DNA from: Ktedonobacter racemifer DSM 44963
Lineage (GTDB): Bacteria > Chloroflexota > Ktedonobacteria > Ktedonobacterales > Ktedonobacteraceae
Length of the DNA: 64,000 nt
Assembly (NCBI RefSeq): GCF_000178855.1
Contig: NZ_ADVG01000001.1
Span: forward strand, 1,240,001 to 1,304,000
Direction of reading: 5' to 3'
In this document: in pieces, positions 52,625-62,541 of the stretch
Numbering within the stretch: the first letter of the stretch is position 1
Layout of the letters: every line of letters begins with the position of its first letter
Notes under the pieces: model-generated
The model's database searches: none
What the model was told of the DNA's origin: nothing
The model's input: only the letters and a program-made list of their open reading frames with translations
Made by a program: the position numbers and the translations under genes

Positions 52625-55600
52625 CTATGTTTCAATCACACTTTCAATAAAAATTTCAATTTCTCTTAAGGCATAAGAAGCCTTTATTAAATACTCAAAT
52701 AGCCTCTTGTTTCTTGGAGTTTCACGCGCTGACAGTACGTTTATACGGGCAATATCGAGATAATTAATTATCTCTTTGATCAAGTTTTTTTGTCCCGCAA
52801 CGTTGTACGATAGTTCGCTAAAATATGTTCGAATCTCATAAATATCTTTTTGTATAGCATTTAAAGTTTCTGATGTAATAGAGTCTATATCTTTTGATAG
52901 GCATATCTCCATTTCTTTTAATGCACTTTTATATATGCGTATCTTATCTTCATCTTTTGCAAGCTTATAATCGTCAATACCATAACTTTTAGCTAAAGCG
53001 CCAATAAAAGTGATATGACTTGAATTTGTATATTTTAATGAATTACCAACATTAATTTCATCTTTTTCTTGTAAAGAAGGCGCAGAATAAGCTTCCTCGT
53101 AGGCTTTTTCACGGCTGGATACTGGTACTCTCATTGACTCGCTTGTTTCCTTAGAATTAAGGCGATCATCCTGCAATCCAAGTAACTTTAGAGAGCCTTT
53201 TTTCTGCAACTGGTTCACAATAGCAGAAATTAATGTACCTTCATTTACACGTTTTCCATCTTTTAAGAATATAACGCTGTGATGGAGGGCAAGAAGCTCC
53301 CACTTTTCGTTGAAGCAGGGTGCCCCAGCAGAACCTGGGCCAGTATCTACGTGAGAGGCTAAACGTGTGCCACTTGGATCTATTCCGATAATTCCAGTAG
53401 TCCCCCTAGAAAAGTTTAGAGGTTGGTCTTCGACATATTGTAGTATCAAAAGGGGTGATTGCGGTATAATTGGTACAGGGTGACGAGGGACATCAATCCA
53501 TCCACGTAAATTTGCACTCAATTCGGCACGTTCTCCCCCGATAGGATCCTTACCCGGAGATCCTTGAATACGTAGCAATGCATAATTAAGGGGTTGGGTT
53601 TGAATCGATTCCTGCGTCATAGAACCATCATATGGACTATAATCGAGTAACCAATCCGATGCCAGGTGATAAGTAGTTCCTGTATTAATTTCACCACTGT
53701 ATCCCAACCACTTATAATCAAAACGTATTGTCAACTCCTGGGGGGGCGCTTTTTTCTCGATAATCTCTTCCACGACTACATACGAGGTTAGGAGCACATC
53801 TGGTCCTATCAAAAAACCTGTGCCTCTCACATTCCGAGCAATTTCTAAACGGCATATTTGTGATTCTATTCTTCCTAAACGGGGTAACCATTCAGGTAAG
53901 TCAAAAAATGTTTCCCCTTCTCTTCTAAACTGGCTTACATACTGAGTAGGAAGCGAGGGAGCCAGACCAAATTGTGCTGCAAAACGCAAAAGTGAAGGAT
54001 TTAAGGGCTGGGATTGCCGCACAGCAACTAACAAATCAGCAAGCCATCCTTCTGCTTCAGCAGTGTTTATCAAATCTGCAACAGTGGAGTACAAATTCGA
54101 ATTCAGCGTAATGGCATCTAAATGACGCCCTAATCGAGCATGAAGCATTTCTGATAGAAGGGTGCGATCAGAAAATGCATCCAGTAATGCCTGATAAAAT
54201 TGAAATAGTTGCTCTCTTGTTAACTTCAAATCATGCTCTTTAGTATATTGTACGTGAAGTGTTTCCTCAGGCGAGGAAGAAAATATCTCCCCTGATAGAG
54301 TCTCTTCATCAGAAGGTTGTTCTTCTCGCAATGCAGGATTTTGTCGCTGTTCTGTCAAGAAATAGACAATAGCATCCCGAGCATATTCTCGTAAAATATC
54401 GATAACAACAGCCAACACTGGTGCAGGCAGAGTATACTGCTCATGGAGCTTGACAATGTACTGTGCTAGCTCATCAGGGCTTTTTTCTTGCACTGCCCAT
54501 GCCCATGCTTCCTGCAAAGTCTTCGCCTCGGGCATATGTATTTGACGTGCTAGGAAACCAGGTAATTCACGATGAGCCCGCGATATCTCAAAATCCCAGT
54601 CAACAAAGGCATGGATGAGTAACCGTAAGAGAGAGCGTTGCTGTACATTCAGACCATTAAGAAGCAGAATTCTCAATACACTCTCTGGATACAAATCTCC
54701 CACCTCACTTGCAAACCAACCCATGAGTTTTGGGTGTGCCTGTACTTGCTCATCAGACAATAAGTCGAACTGAGTGTGAAGGACCACTCTCTGTTCAGCT
54801 ACAGCACTATCATGTAGAGATTTTCCTTCTGCTGCATACAACCCAAGGAGTATAAGATCCCGTTCAAGGACAAGCAGCGTAGCATCCTCATGGCTATGCA
54901 AAAATGTAGCAACAGCGTTCAGAGAAGTACGTGCCTCCTGTAAATCCCCCACACGTATGGAAAGCTGTATATAGTGGAAGTAGTACTCACATTGAAAACG
55001 AGTAGCCGTTTGCAGTCCCTTTTTCAATACCTCACGTGCCTCTTCCCAACGAGACAATTGTTCAAGAACTTGTGCTTCTACCTCAAAGAGTTGACTCCCC
55101 AAAGTACGTTCTTCTCTTTCCCTCAACATTATCAGGGCATCTGAAGGACGGTTATGCAGAAGATATTCTTGTACACGTTGAAGTGTGTTACGCTCCCATC
55201 CTTCTATATCTGCTTGTAGAAGTTCTTGTGCCGTCAAAGAAATGGACAGTCGAGGCGCCAGCCAGATTTTCTCTTGTAAATGTATATCCTCTAGTGCACT
55301 ATACAAATATCGCTCAAGGCCAATATTATCAATCCAACGCTTGGTAAGCACTTCCGGTGATTGCTGTAACATTAATCGATGATAAAGTTCCTCTGCTCGT
55401 GATTCAGGGTCATCAAAGTGTTCATAATAAGCAATAGCAGCCTCTCCAATACGACGTACTTTATCTGCCCCACTAGCACGAAGTAGGCGCACAACAACAC
55501 GACGTACATCACTTCGCTGACGCAATGCACCAGCTTCATATGTAAAAAGCCCTACCTCTCGTTGCATTTCAGCAAACAATATCTGTTCAGCACCTTTTTC

Positions 55601-58261
55601 GGATATTTCCACTCCACACGGTCCAGCAAGCACTTCGCGAATCAAGCCAGGAGTAATACGACGTAAAACAAGACCATGAAGTGCCAATTTGCGCACCTTT
55701 TCATCGTGAATATGATCGAGCAATCGTCGGAAGAGAATGCCCTGTACTTCACTCACTTGCAAACGGGTATGATAGAGTTGAAGATCAAAAGTAGTTTTTT
55801 TATGGGATTGTTTATCTTCAGCTCTCCAAATCTCAACTGCTAGCCTCAGGCTCAATGGATTTCCACCAACCTGCCGAACGATAGAGACCGCATCTATAGA
55901 AGGTATTCCCTGTGACTCAAGAAAACCCTGAGCTGCAGCTTCATCAAAATCAACTAAATGCATTTCTTGCAACTTATAAGGAGCTTCTGTAGCAAAAGCT
56001 CTGCCAATTAACACTACACGTAGTTGTGGCACACTCTGGTGCAATACTCGTAGAAAATCAAACACTCCCTGTACTGCAAGTTCACTACGATATTGCACCT
56101 CTTCGAAGGTATCCAAAACCAAGAGTAGAGGATCCTGCGCAACCTTAATCTTTTTCAAAAGACTAGCAAAATTAGTGAGCGCATGCTTCCACTCACGTAT
56201 ACCTGAATAGACAGGAAGAGCATGCTGACTGATTCCTCCGCTAATACGTGTTCGTAAAGCTCTTGTCTGTGTAAGAATATCCTTCTCGATTTTTTCACGT
56301 ACACTCTCACACTGCTCACGTGATAATGGATATTGAATCCCTAGTTGGTGTATGCCTTCAACCAACCATGTAAGTGGCTCCTCTATAAACAAGCCAGGGC
56401 GATCAAAGTCAATGTAGATCCAAGGAAAGCGTTCCCTATCAGGCAGAGTGGCGTGCTCCCATAAGAAACGCGCCACCAAGGTAGATTTTCCAATTCCTCC
56501 TAAACCATAAATAAAAATAGGTTTTAAAGAAAAAGAGAAGGAGGTTGTTTGAGCGGGTTTGGACGATGAAAGGACGCCAACATACTCACGTAACGTCTCC
56601 AATTGCGCCTCACGCCCTCTAAAATGGACATCAGCAAGTTCACGAAATGGCTCAAGCAGTAGAAGAAAATCACGACGTTGCTGCAACTTTTCCAGGGAAG
56701 GAACATTTTCGAGAATTGAATGGAACCATTCAGATATTTGAATAGTTGCCGCTAGCTGACGAATCGTTTGCTCCTCAATAGGAAGCGCTTTATCCTCAAT
56801 ATATGCTTCTATCATCTGCTGCAAGTCATCATCAGATCTCTCGTTATTCACTTGCAAGGCTTGGCGAAAAACTCTTCTTGTCCTCATCTGTTGTAGGACT
56901 TCTCGACGAACCTCGGGACGAAGTGTCCAACGGTTGCTCTCTCCCATCGTGTGAACAGGTACGCTATCGGCAAGAAGATCTTGAAGTCCTTTTTGCTTTT
57001 TTACTTGTTTAGTAGGTTTTAAGGTGTTACTATCAAAAGTCGAAAGTACTGCAGCGGCTCTATGATAGGGGCCATATTGTACTTGAGCAGTGTGCTGTTC
57101 CTCTTGGGGTGAAACGGTGGCTTCCAAGATCGAAAGTTCTTCATATACGGCATTACACATCTTCTGATCTACGTGAGGCTCATCAGGATTGGCATAAAGT
57201 TTTTTAATTTCTTGCACAATAGCCTCTCCCAGGATTTTCAAAGCTTGCGCATTCTCTTTTTGGCTCTGAAGGGAACTTCGCTTTCGCCACACAACGTTGA
57301 TAGAGCTTGCAACATCGCGAACTGAATACGCTATCCCCTTATGCTGCTTACGATCTGCATAAAGACGGATAAAGTAATCTACTACATCATCTTTTCCTAT
57401 GGCACGCAAAGTTTCGCGGCAGATACTCCCATCAACAGATATCGGAAGTAGTTCTTGGTACCCCAGCAAAACTAATCGAGCATCGAGTTGGTCAGTATCA
57501 ATCAAAAAAGCTAATTCGCGTATAAGGTCCAGCACGCCTGGAGAAAGCAACGCTTTTTCAAAGTGATCAAACACAAACCAGTAAGTTGTTAATTCAGATC
57601 GCAAGTGAGGAAGAAGCCAGTTATAATATTGCCCAACCCAGCGTGCCTCCTGTTCCTCGAACCTTTTTGGCATTCCATCAAAACACATCCGCGCTGCAAG
57701 GGCATTCCCTACCATTTCCGCCTCAATTTTACCATTGGCATAAGTCATCATATCCGCAAAATCAATTAAAATAACACGAAAACTTTTTAGGGTCTCAGCA
57801 AGATAGGAAATAAAATACCTGGTATGAGTTTTTCCGCTCCCCGATGGTCCTTGCACAAGCAAAATTGGTTTACCTGATGTTCGCATAAAATCACGCAGTG
57901 CATCCCGAAGGTATTTACGATTCACCAGGACACGATCACCTTTGAGAAAAAGTGCTTCATAATGATCTTTGTCTTCAGTTTCATCTAACACAAATCTCAA
58001 TTGCTGCGAGAGTTGCCGAAGAGCCTCATCATTCTCCCGCAATTTGATGGCTTCAGCAAGTAATTGTGGGACACGCTTTTCTTTTTCTGCTACATGTATT
58101 ACTGTCCAAATAATGGCGGACGAAGTTTCCTTGTTGATAGCTATTTGATCCAATGATTTATTAAATGTAAGCCATACAAGGTTTTCTATCTCATCTTTAT
58201 TTGTAAATGCCTGATCCAACGCTTTCAAGAACTGCCTACGAAAAGTATGATTTAATTCCAT
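52625..58261 (-). CDS. giant EAD1-STAND protein with two NTPase domains and a dead trypsin domain
   Basis: 1878 residues. Residues 1-85 (FRRQFLKALDQAFTNKDEIE) are an effector-associated domain 1 (EAD1). P-loop 1 is GPSGSGKT (138-145) with Walker B YWFVFDHFEK; P-loop 2 is GLGGIGKS (586-593) with LLLVLDTFEE and GGNPLSLRL, a STAND-type NTPase. A helical/TPR-like region (~900-1300) follows, then a second EAD1 (~1349-1430, LTREQLFQFYQALLDAFSDR). A trypsin fold follows (~1468-1695): LLTSYVVVEE stands where the active neighbour has MTNYHVL, LNYALLRIQG where it has LDYAIVRL, and GPGSAGAPCF where it has GGSSGAPCF. So His, Asp and Ser are Val, Asn and Ala: a pseudoprotease. The C-terminus is helical. 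It begins 34 bp after the active protease gene. Confidence 0.88.
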   Translation of the reverse strand: MELNHTFRRQFLKALDQAFTNKDEIENLVWLTFNKSLDQIAINKETSSAIIWTVIHVAEKEKRVPQLLAEAIKLRENDEALRQLSQQLRFVLDETEDKDHYEALFLKGDRVLVNRKYLRDALRDFMRTSGKPILLVQGPSGSGKTHTRYFISYLAETLKSFRVILIDFADMMTYANGKIEAEMVGNALAARMCFDGMPKRFEEQEARWVGQYYNWLLPHLRSELTTYWFVFDHFEKALLSPGVLDLIRELAFLIDTDQLDARLVLLGYQELLPISVDGSICRETLRAIGKDDVVDYFIRLYADRKQHKGIAYSVRDVASSINVVWRKRSSLQSQKENAQALKILGEAIVQEIKKLYANPDEPHVDQKMCNAVYEELSILEATVSPQEEQHTAQVQYGPYHRAAAVLSTFDSNTLKPTKQVKKQKGLQDLLADSVPVHTMGESNRWTLRPEVRREVLQQMRTRRVFRQALQVNNERSDDDLQQMIEAYIEDKALPIEEQTIRQLAATIQISEWFHSILENVPSLEKLQQRRDFLLLLEPFRELADVHFRGREAQLETLREYVGVLSSSKPAQTTSFSFSLKPIFIYGLGGIGKSTLVARFLWEHATLPDRERFPWIYIDFDRPGLFIEEPLTWLVEGIHQLGIQYPLSREQCESVREKIEKDILTQTRALRTRISGGISQHALPVYSGIREWKHALTNFASLLKKIKVAQDPLLLVLDTFEEVQYRSELAVQGVFDFLRVLHQSVPQLRVVLIGRAFATEAPYKLQEMHLVDFDEAAAQGFLESQGIPSIDAVSIVRQVGGNPLSLRLAVEIWRAEDKQSHKKTTFDLQLYHTRLQVSEVQGILFRRLLDHIHDEKVRKLALHGLVLRRITPGLIREVLAGPCGVEISEKGAEQILFAEMQREVGLFTYEAGALRQRSDVRRVVVRLLRASGADKVRRIGEAAIAYYEHFDDPESRAEELYHRLMLQQSPEVLTKRWIDNIGLERYLYSALEDIHLQEKIWLAPRLSISLTAQELLQADIEGWERNTLQRVQEYLLHNRPSDALIMLREREERTLGSQLFEVEAQVLEQLSRWEEAREVLKKGLQTATRFQCEYYFHYIQLSIRVGDLQEARTSLNAVATFLHSHEDATLLVLERDLILLGLYAAEGKSLHDSAVAEQRVVLHTQFDLLSDEQVQAHPKLMGWFASEVGDLYPESVLRILLLNGLNVQQRSLLRLLIHAFVDWDFEISRAHRELPGFLARQIHMPEAKTLQEAWAWAVQEKSPDELAQYIVKLHEQYTLPAPVLAVVIDILREYARDAIVYFLTEQRQNPALREEQPSDEETLSGEIFSSSPEETLHVQYTKEHDLKLTREQLFQFYQALLDAFSDRTLLSEMLHARLGRHLDAITLNSNLYSTVADLINTAEAEGWLADLLVAVRQSQPLNPSLLRFAAQFGLAPSLPTQYVSQFRREGETFFDLPEWLPRLGRIESQICRLEIARNVRGTGFLIGPDVLLTSYVVVEEIIEKKAPPQELTIRFDYKWLGYSGEINTGTTYHLASDWLLDYSPYDGSMTQESIQTQPLNYALLRIQGSPGKDPIGGERAELSANLRGWIDVPRHPVPIIPQSPLLILQYVEDQPLNFSRGTTGIIGIDPSGTRLASHVDTGPGSAGAPCFNEKWELLALHHSVIFLKDGKRVNEGTLISAIVNQLQKKGSLKLLGLQDDRLNSKETSESMRVPVSSREKAYEEAYSAPSLQEKDEINVGNSLKYTNSSHITFIGALAKSYGIDDYKLAKDEDKIRIYKSALKEMEICLSKDIDSITSETLNAIQKDIYEIRTYFSELSYNVAGQKNLIKEIINYLDIARINVLSARETPRNKRLFEYLIKASYALREIEIFIESVIET

Positions 58262-58295
58262 ATGTTATTCCTCACCAACTAACTTCCTTATGCTC

Positions 58296-59432
58296 CTACT
58301 GCAATACTTCTGTTTTCCCTTTTTGTTGCAACAAAGTAATAATTGCCGAAATGGGTATTCCCTGGTTGTACGTAGGCTTATACCATTGTTGAAAGTTCGG
58401 ATCTCCAGCATGGTGCAGGGCAATCAAGTCCCAATTTGCATTAAAGCATGGTGCACCTGATGAGCCGCCTGTTGTGTTTGTTGTATAGCGCAAGCGTGTA
58501 TGATTTGCATTGATTGTAAGAATCGCTTGAGTATCAAAGGTCAGTTTCAGAGGCGCAAACTGTGGCTCGCAGGGATTATGCACTGGATGATGAAGAAGAA
58601 ACAATGCTGTCTCTGGTTGATACGAATATTGCTTTGTAGAAAGCTGTATCCATCCACGAGGAGGCGCCGTAGGCGTGGCCTTTTCGATCTCAATAGGCAC
58701 ATTTCCTACAGCCTTTTCCAAACGAACGATTGCATAATCAAGCTGGTCTCCTTGAGGAAGCTTGCCATTCCCACTATCTACCTTTAAGTCAAGCTCGCTA
58801 TATACACTGTGGTCAAAATACCACTTTTGCTTAGAAAGTGAACAAGAAGTGCCCTGGTACAACGTTGTTCCATCTTCAAGCACCTTGTAATCAAAGATAA
58901 AGCGAACATTTTGTGCAGGAATCGCCTTTTCAATAAGCTCTTTAAGGACATGATAATTAGTCATCACCAAGTCTGGCCTCACTAAGAAACCAGTACCAAA
59001 GATTGTGTCGCCTTGCCTTGTGCATACTTCCACACGACAGATCTGATTTTCAAGCTGGCTTAATTTCCTGCGCCAAGAGGAAACATCCAGGTCACTGTTC
59101 GTTTCACGAATCGTTCGCTCAAGAGCTTGCTCTTGTGGAGCCTCGCATGCAAGATGAAATTGCTGGGCGAACAAAAATAAATTCACATCATCAGGACGTT
59201 CTTCACGGACAGCTAATACAAGGTTGGCTGTCCAGCTTTCTTGTTCGGCACGTTCAATCACCTTACGTACACGTGTAGGGAAGTTCCCCTCTAGCACAAT
59301 ATTGCTCATCTTTTTATTCAGTCGATAGAGTAAAGTCTCTTCGAAACTATCTTTGTCGAATGCAGCGCTAATAGCAGTACATAACTGCCACATCTGAGAT
59401 CCGCTAAGTCGTTGTTTCCCAAGTAGAGGCAT
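58296..59432 (-). CDS. EAD1-trypsin protease, catalytic triad intact
   Basis: 378 residues from the ATG at 59432, with GAGGAG six bases upstream (the longer frame from 59510 is less likely). Residues ~10-95 are EAD1 (LSGSQMWQLCTAISAAFDKD, TRVRKVIERAEQESWTANLV). A trypsin-like serine protease follows: FGTGFLVRPDLVMTNYHVLK (His ~161), GDQLDYAIVRLEKA (Asp ~232) and NTTGGSSGAPCFNANWDLIA (Ser ~325). No signal peptide, so it acts in the cytoplasm. EAD1 domains are thought to pair with each other, so it should be recruited by the EAD1 domains of the STAND protein encoded 34 bp downstream. Together they look like a sensor-plus-protease conflict system that may trigger cell death or cleave an effector on infection. 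Confidence 0.88.
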   Translation of the reverse strand: MPLLGKQRLSGSQMWQLCTAISAAFDKDSFEETLLYRLNKKMSNIVLEGNFPTRVRKVIERAEQESWTANLVLAVREERPDDVNLFLFAQQFHLACEAPQEQALERTIRETNSDLDVSSWRRKLSQLENQICRVEVCTRQGDTIFGTGFLVRPDLVMTNYHVLKELIEKAIPAQNVRFIFDYKVLEDGTTLYQGTSCSLSKQKWYFDHSVYSELDLKVDSGNGKLPQGDQLDYAIVRLEKAVGNVPIEIEKATPTAPPRGWIQLSTKQYSYQPETALFLLHHPVHNPCEPQFAPLKLTFDTQAILTINANHTRLRYTTNTTGGSSGAPCFNANWDLIALHHAGDPNFQQWYKPTYNQGIPISAIITLLQQKGKTEVLQ

Positions 59433-59569
59433 ACACAGCTCCTCTGAACACAGAATAACTAAAGGAACGAAAGGTTTTAAGCGATTAAGGGATACACCAC
59501 AGCAATACAAGCTTTATCTTTTTCAAGAGTGTAGTATTCCCGGTGATCTTCTGCCATCGAATGTCCCTA

Positions 59570-60754
59570 ATGCAATCGTCCAAAAGAAAGTAGGAAAGTA
59601 GCCGATATGAGAAGGTATGCAACCCATTTTCATTCGACCACTCACCGAATCCGAGCGAGCCCATATCGAGGCTCACTTACGCTCCGGCTCAGCCTTTGTG
59701 CTACGCCGTTGCCAGATCCTTCTGGCTTCAGCCCGTGGAGAGCGAGCCATCGCCATTGCGCGGCAGCTGGGCTGCGACGACCAGACAGTGCGCAATGTGA
59801 TCAAAGACTTCAACGAGCAGGGGCTCGACGTGCTCAAGAAGGAGTCCTGTCGCCCTCATCGGCTACGCACCAGCATTGCCGACGAGAATCTGCCAGCCTT
59901 GCGCGATCTGCTCCATCGCAGCCCGCGCGATTTTGGTATCGAGCGCAATCTCTGGTCTCTCCCACTGGTGGCGCAAATCTGCTTGTCACAAGGACTCGTA
60001 GCTGCCCCGACCACTGCTGCCAGTGTCCGCCGCGCGCTCAAGCGCTTGGGCGTCAGTTGGAAACGAGCCAAGCACTGGATTACCAGCCCCGATCCGCAGT
60101 ATGCACGAAAAAAAAGGCTCGTGACCGCTTGATCGCGTACGCTCAACCCCGCTCTGATTGGGCCATTGGCTTCCTCGACGAGGTCTGGTGGAGCCGATTT
60201 GCTCTTCCACGCCTTCACACCTGGCAAGATCCAGAGTACCCAGTCCGTTTGGTTGAGCAATCCTGGCAAAAGAATGACCCTGACCCAAAAGCATTGGCTT
60301 GCTATGGTGTCCTCTGGCAAAACGGAACCACGGAGGAACCCGTGCGAGAGCAGATGTGGCTTCGTTTTGTCACAGGACGCCCGGTGAGTGAGATCACCAT
60401 CCAGTTTCTGGACTGGTGTTGTCAGCAATTGGCCGCACAAGGCAAACGTCAGTGGCTCCTCATCTGGGACAACGCCTCCTGGCATGTGAGTAAGATGGTG
60501 CGCACCTGGATCAGAAAACACAACCTCGCTGTCAAACAAACGGACGAAGGGGTACGGATTTTGCCTTTCCAACTGCCCACCAAAAGTCCCTGGCTCAATC
60601 CAATTGAGCCCAAGTGGGTCCATGGCAAACGCAATGTGGCCGAAACCAATGGGTTGCTTTCGGCTCACCACCTCGCTGAGCGAGTCTGTGCCTATTATGG
60701 GTGTGCATATGAGCCACATTTATCTCTTCCCGAAAAGGTTTCGTAATCTTGCAC
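59570..60754 (+). mobile_element. IS630-family element, copy 2
   Basis: The same 1185-bp element as at 32369-33553, here between TA at 59568-59569 and 60755-60756. The first base is A instead of G; I noticed no other change and the encoded frames are identical in length. It lies ~140 bp upstream of the EAD1-trypsin gene and may have cut its promoter region. Confidence 0.95.
59617..60746 (+). CDS. IS630-family transposase made by -1 frameshifting (copy 2)
   Basis: Same two overlapping frames as copy 1: HTH frame 59617-60132 and DDE frame ending 60746, joined at the A8 run 60108-60115. All catalytic residues are present (FLDEVWW, LIWDNAS, NPIEPKW). The near-identity of the two copies points to recent transposition and to this element being the most recently active one in the window. 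Confidence 0.88.
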
Positions 60755-61217
60755 TAAGCACAAAGCTGCAAAGGTCAACCAGCCATAATTCATAGTTGGC
60801 ATCCAATCGAGAAGGTGTTACTATCCAGGCGTCAGCTCCCACTGCCAACCATGATTCTTCCTCTTAAAAATTTCAGCATCTGAATAATTTCCAAGAGCAA
60901 ACTTTATAGAGGCATATTGGCATCGTTGTTGTGCATATCAGGCTATTGTTCGGTAAACTCTAATTTTGTGCGCTTCATTCCGAGCATTTTCTATTTGATT
61001 TTCAGCTCTTCTATCGAAACAAGCATACAATAAATCACCAACTGTAATAATTTATCACTTCATAAGCACTGATAGGCATTTACTACCATTCATTAGTATA
61101 CACATTTTTTGTTTTAAAAGCATTATACAAACCTAATAATCTATACTCTACAAGCAAATTTTAGTACGGCCAGTCGCCAAACACATTAGTAAGCAATACG
61201 CAGCTTAAACAAGAGCT
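60755..61217. other. gene-free AT-rich region
   Basis: About 460 bp of AT-rich DNA with no open frame of note. Before the IS630 insertion it was continuous with the DNA upstream of the EAD1-trypsin gene, so it likely holds the divergent promoters of that gene and of the 61314 gene; I cannot place the former exactly. Confidence 0.4.
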
Positions 61218-61274
61218 CACAAAAATATAATAAAGTAAAATATATGTTATATTTTACTTTATTATATTTTTGTG
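61218..61274. repeat. 27-bp perfect palindrome with 3-nt loop
   Basis: CACAAAAATATAATAAAGTA starts the left arm at 61218 (to 61244), TGT is the loop, and 61248-61274 is the exact reverse complement. The structure overlaps the probable promoter of the gene at 61314 and may be an operator, an attenuator-like hairpin, or a cruciform. Confidence 0.9.
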
Positions 61275-61280
61275 ATATAA
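61250..61280 (+). promoter_or_regulatory. putative promoter of the two-gene unit
   Basis: TATAAT at 61275-61280 (in TGTGATATAATTTGC) is a perfect -10 box with a TG upstream. A -35 box would fall inside the palindrome, near TTTTAC/TTTACT (~61252). The start codon follows 34 bp later after TTAGGAG. The overlap of promoter and palindrome suggests the palindrome controls expression. Confidence 0.5.
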
Positions 61281-61313
61281 TTTGCTAAAGAAAAGCTTAG
61301 GAGAATCAGGATA

Positions 61314-61832
61314 ATGAACGAATTTACCAAGAATGATACAGATATTGTTTACGTTCCTGTTCCAAGGCAACTTTTACCACTAATCTACGAAACAATAGCC
61401 CAAGCTCAAAAAGAGGCCGCCGGAAATACAAACAAAGGGCCAGGTATTCTGTCAAAACGTAACTTGGTTGATCTCATCATTGAAGTTGCTGGCAAAATTG
61501 GCGCAGATCGGCGTCCTGTATCACTCACAGAATTATATGAGGCATATATACAAACCAATCCAGGGATTGGCAAAGGAGGGACTCGAGGTAGTTTCGATGC
61601 CACTCTGAACTATCACTGCATAAATATGCGTTCCCGTTTCCCTGACATTAAAGACAAAAAGAAGTCTGCTTACTGGCTTTCAAAACCTGCCTTTAAACGG
61701 GTAAAGCGCGCTTATTATATGTTACTTTCTACGGAAGAGATTGCCCAATTCCATCGTTGTGTAGAGGTAGACAGCCCATTGGTTTATATGGATGAGTATA
61801 ACGTAGATGACCTTTTTCAAGTGACATTGTAA
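61314..61832 (+). CDS. HTH-like (DUF7669/HARE-type) protein of a restriction-like pair
   Basis: 172 residues; AGGAG lies nine bases upstream of the ATG. DRRPVSLTELYEAYIQTNPG, TRGSFDATLNYHCINMRSRF, PDIKDKKKSAYWLSKPAFKR and VKRAYYMLLSTEEIAQF follow the pattern of a winged-helix (HARE-HTH/DUF7669-like) domain that is often fused or linked to restriction endonucleases. The N-terminus (YVPVPRQLLPLIYETIAQA) is a short helical part. The next gene, ~236 bp downstream on the same strand, is nuclease-like. So it may be a DNA-binding subunit, a regulator, or a specificity module. Family call is tentative. Confidence 0.5.
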   Translation: MNEFTKNDTDIVYVPVPRQLLPLIYETIAQAQKEAAGNTNKGPGILSKRNLVDLIIEVAGKIGADRRPVSLTELYEAYIQTNPGIGKGGTRGSFDATLNYHCINMRSRFPDIKDKKKSAYWLSKPAFKRVKRAYYMLLSTEEIAQFHRCVEVDSPLVYMDEYNVDDLFQVTL

Positions 61833-62067
61833 ATAGCAAAACCCAAAGCAGAAACCTACCTTAAAAAGAACAACTCATGTAGGATAGTCCCCTTAGCACC
61901 GCCGTAGTAAGTTCTCTCTATAGAAAATTTAGTAAAGCGAACCAGCCAGTACCATCCATCTTCACATCGCGTGCAAACAATGCAAAAGATGTGTTAATTT
62001 ACTACGTTTTCAATTCTTTCTCTTATCAAGAGACATTCACGTTTTTGCCACATTTGGAGGGATGCAA

Positions 62068-62529
62068 ATGACAACAAACCCAGAAAAGAAACGACAAAAT
62101 CTAGAACAACTGGCACTGGCAAGATTTAAAGAAGTTGCCCTAGAGAAAAATATGAAAGTCTATGGCAGTCAGGGAAAGGGAAATCGAATTGCGATATCGG
62201 GACGGTCATACTTCCAGTTTGGCGATCTGCGTGTGGAAACCCCTCAAAGGACACTTATTGTTGAGGCAGAAAGCGCTGGAGGAGCAACGAATCAGGTAAA
62301 GTATTGGTACTGCTTGGGAAAAGGACACATCACACGCCCAATACACCTCATGCACATCTTCGCACAGAATAGTGAAAATGACTATCAAAGCCATCTAGAC
62401 CTGTGGGATTTTTTAGCACAGAAGATGGCCAGCGATCTCGGTAATATGTTTACTGCTAAACGTTACACATATCGCAACACCAGCGATCTCGAATCAATAG
62501 TAAAAGAGTTTCAAGGGCTCTTAAATTAG
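62068..62529 (+). CDS. small nuclease-like protein, unknown family
   Basis: 153 residues. GGAGGG directly touches the ATG at 62062, so the ATG at 62068 with six bases of spacing is the better start. YFQFGDLRVETPQRTLIVEA (Asp 53, Glu 66) and VEAESAGGATNQVKYWYCL (Glu 68, Lys 78) form a beta-strand pattern D...ExE...K reminiscent of, but not identical to, PD-(D/E)xK nucleases. The later half is helical (HLDLWDFLAQKMASDLGNMF). A rho-independent terminator follows 12 bp after the stop. It probably works with the upstream HTH-like protein. Confidence 0.45.
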   Translation: MTTNPEKKRQNLEQLALARFKEVALEKNMKVYGSQGKGNRIAISGRSYFQFGDLRVETPQRTLIVEAESAGGATNQVKYWYCLGKGHITRPIHLMHIFAQNSENDYQSHLDLWDFLAQKMASDLGNMFTAKRYTYRNTSDLESIVKEFQGLLN

Positions 62530-62541
62530 CTTTATAGACCT

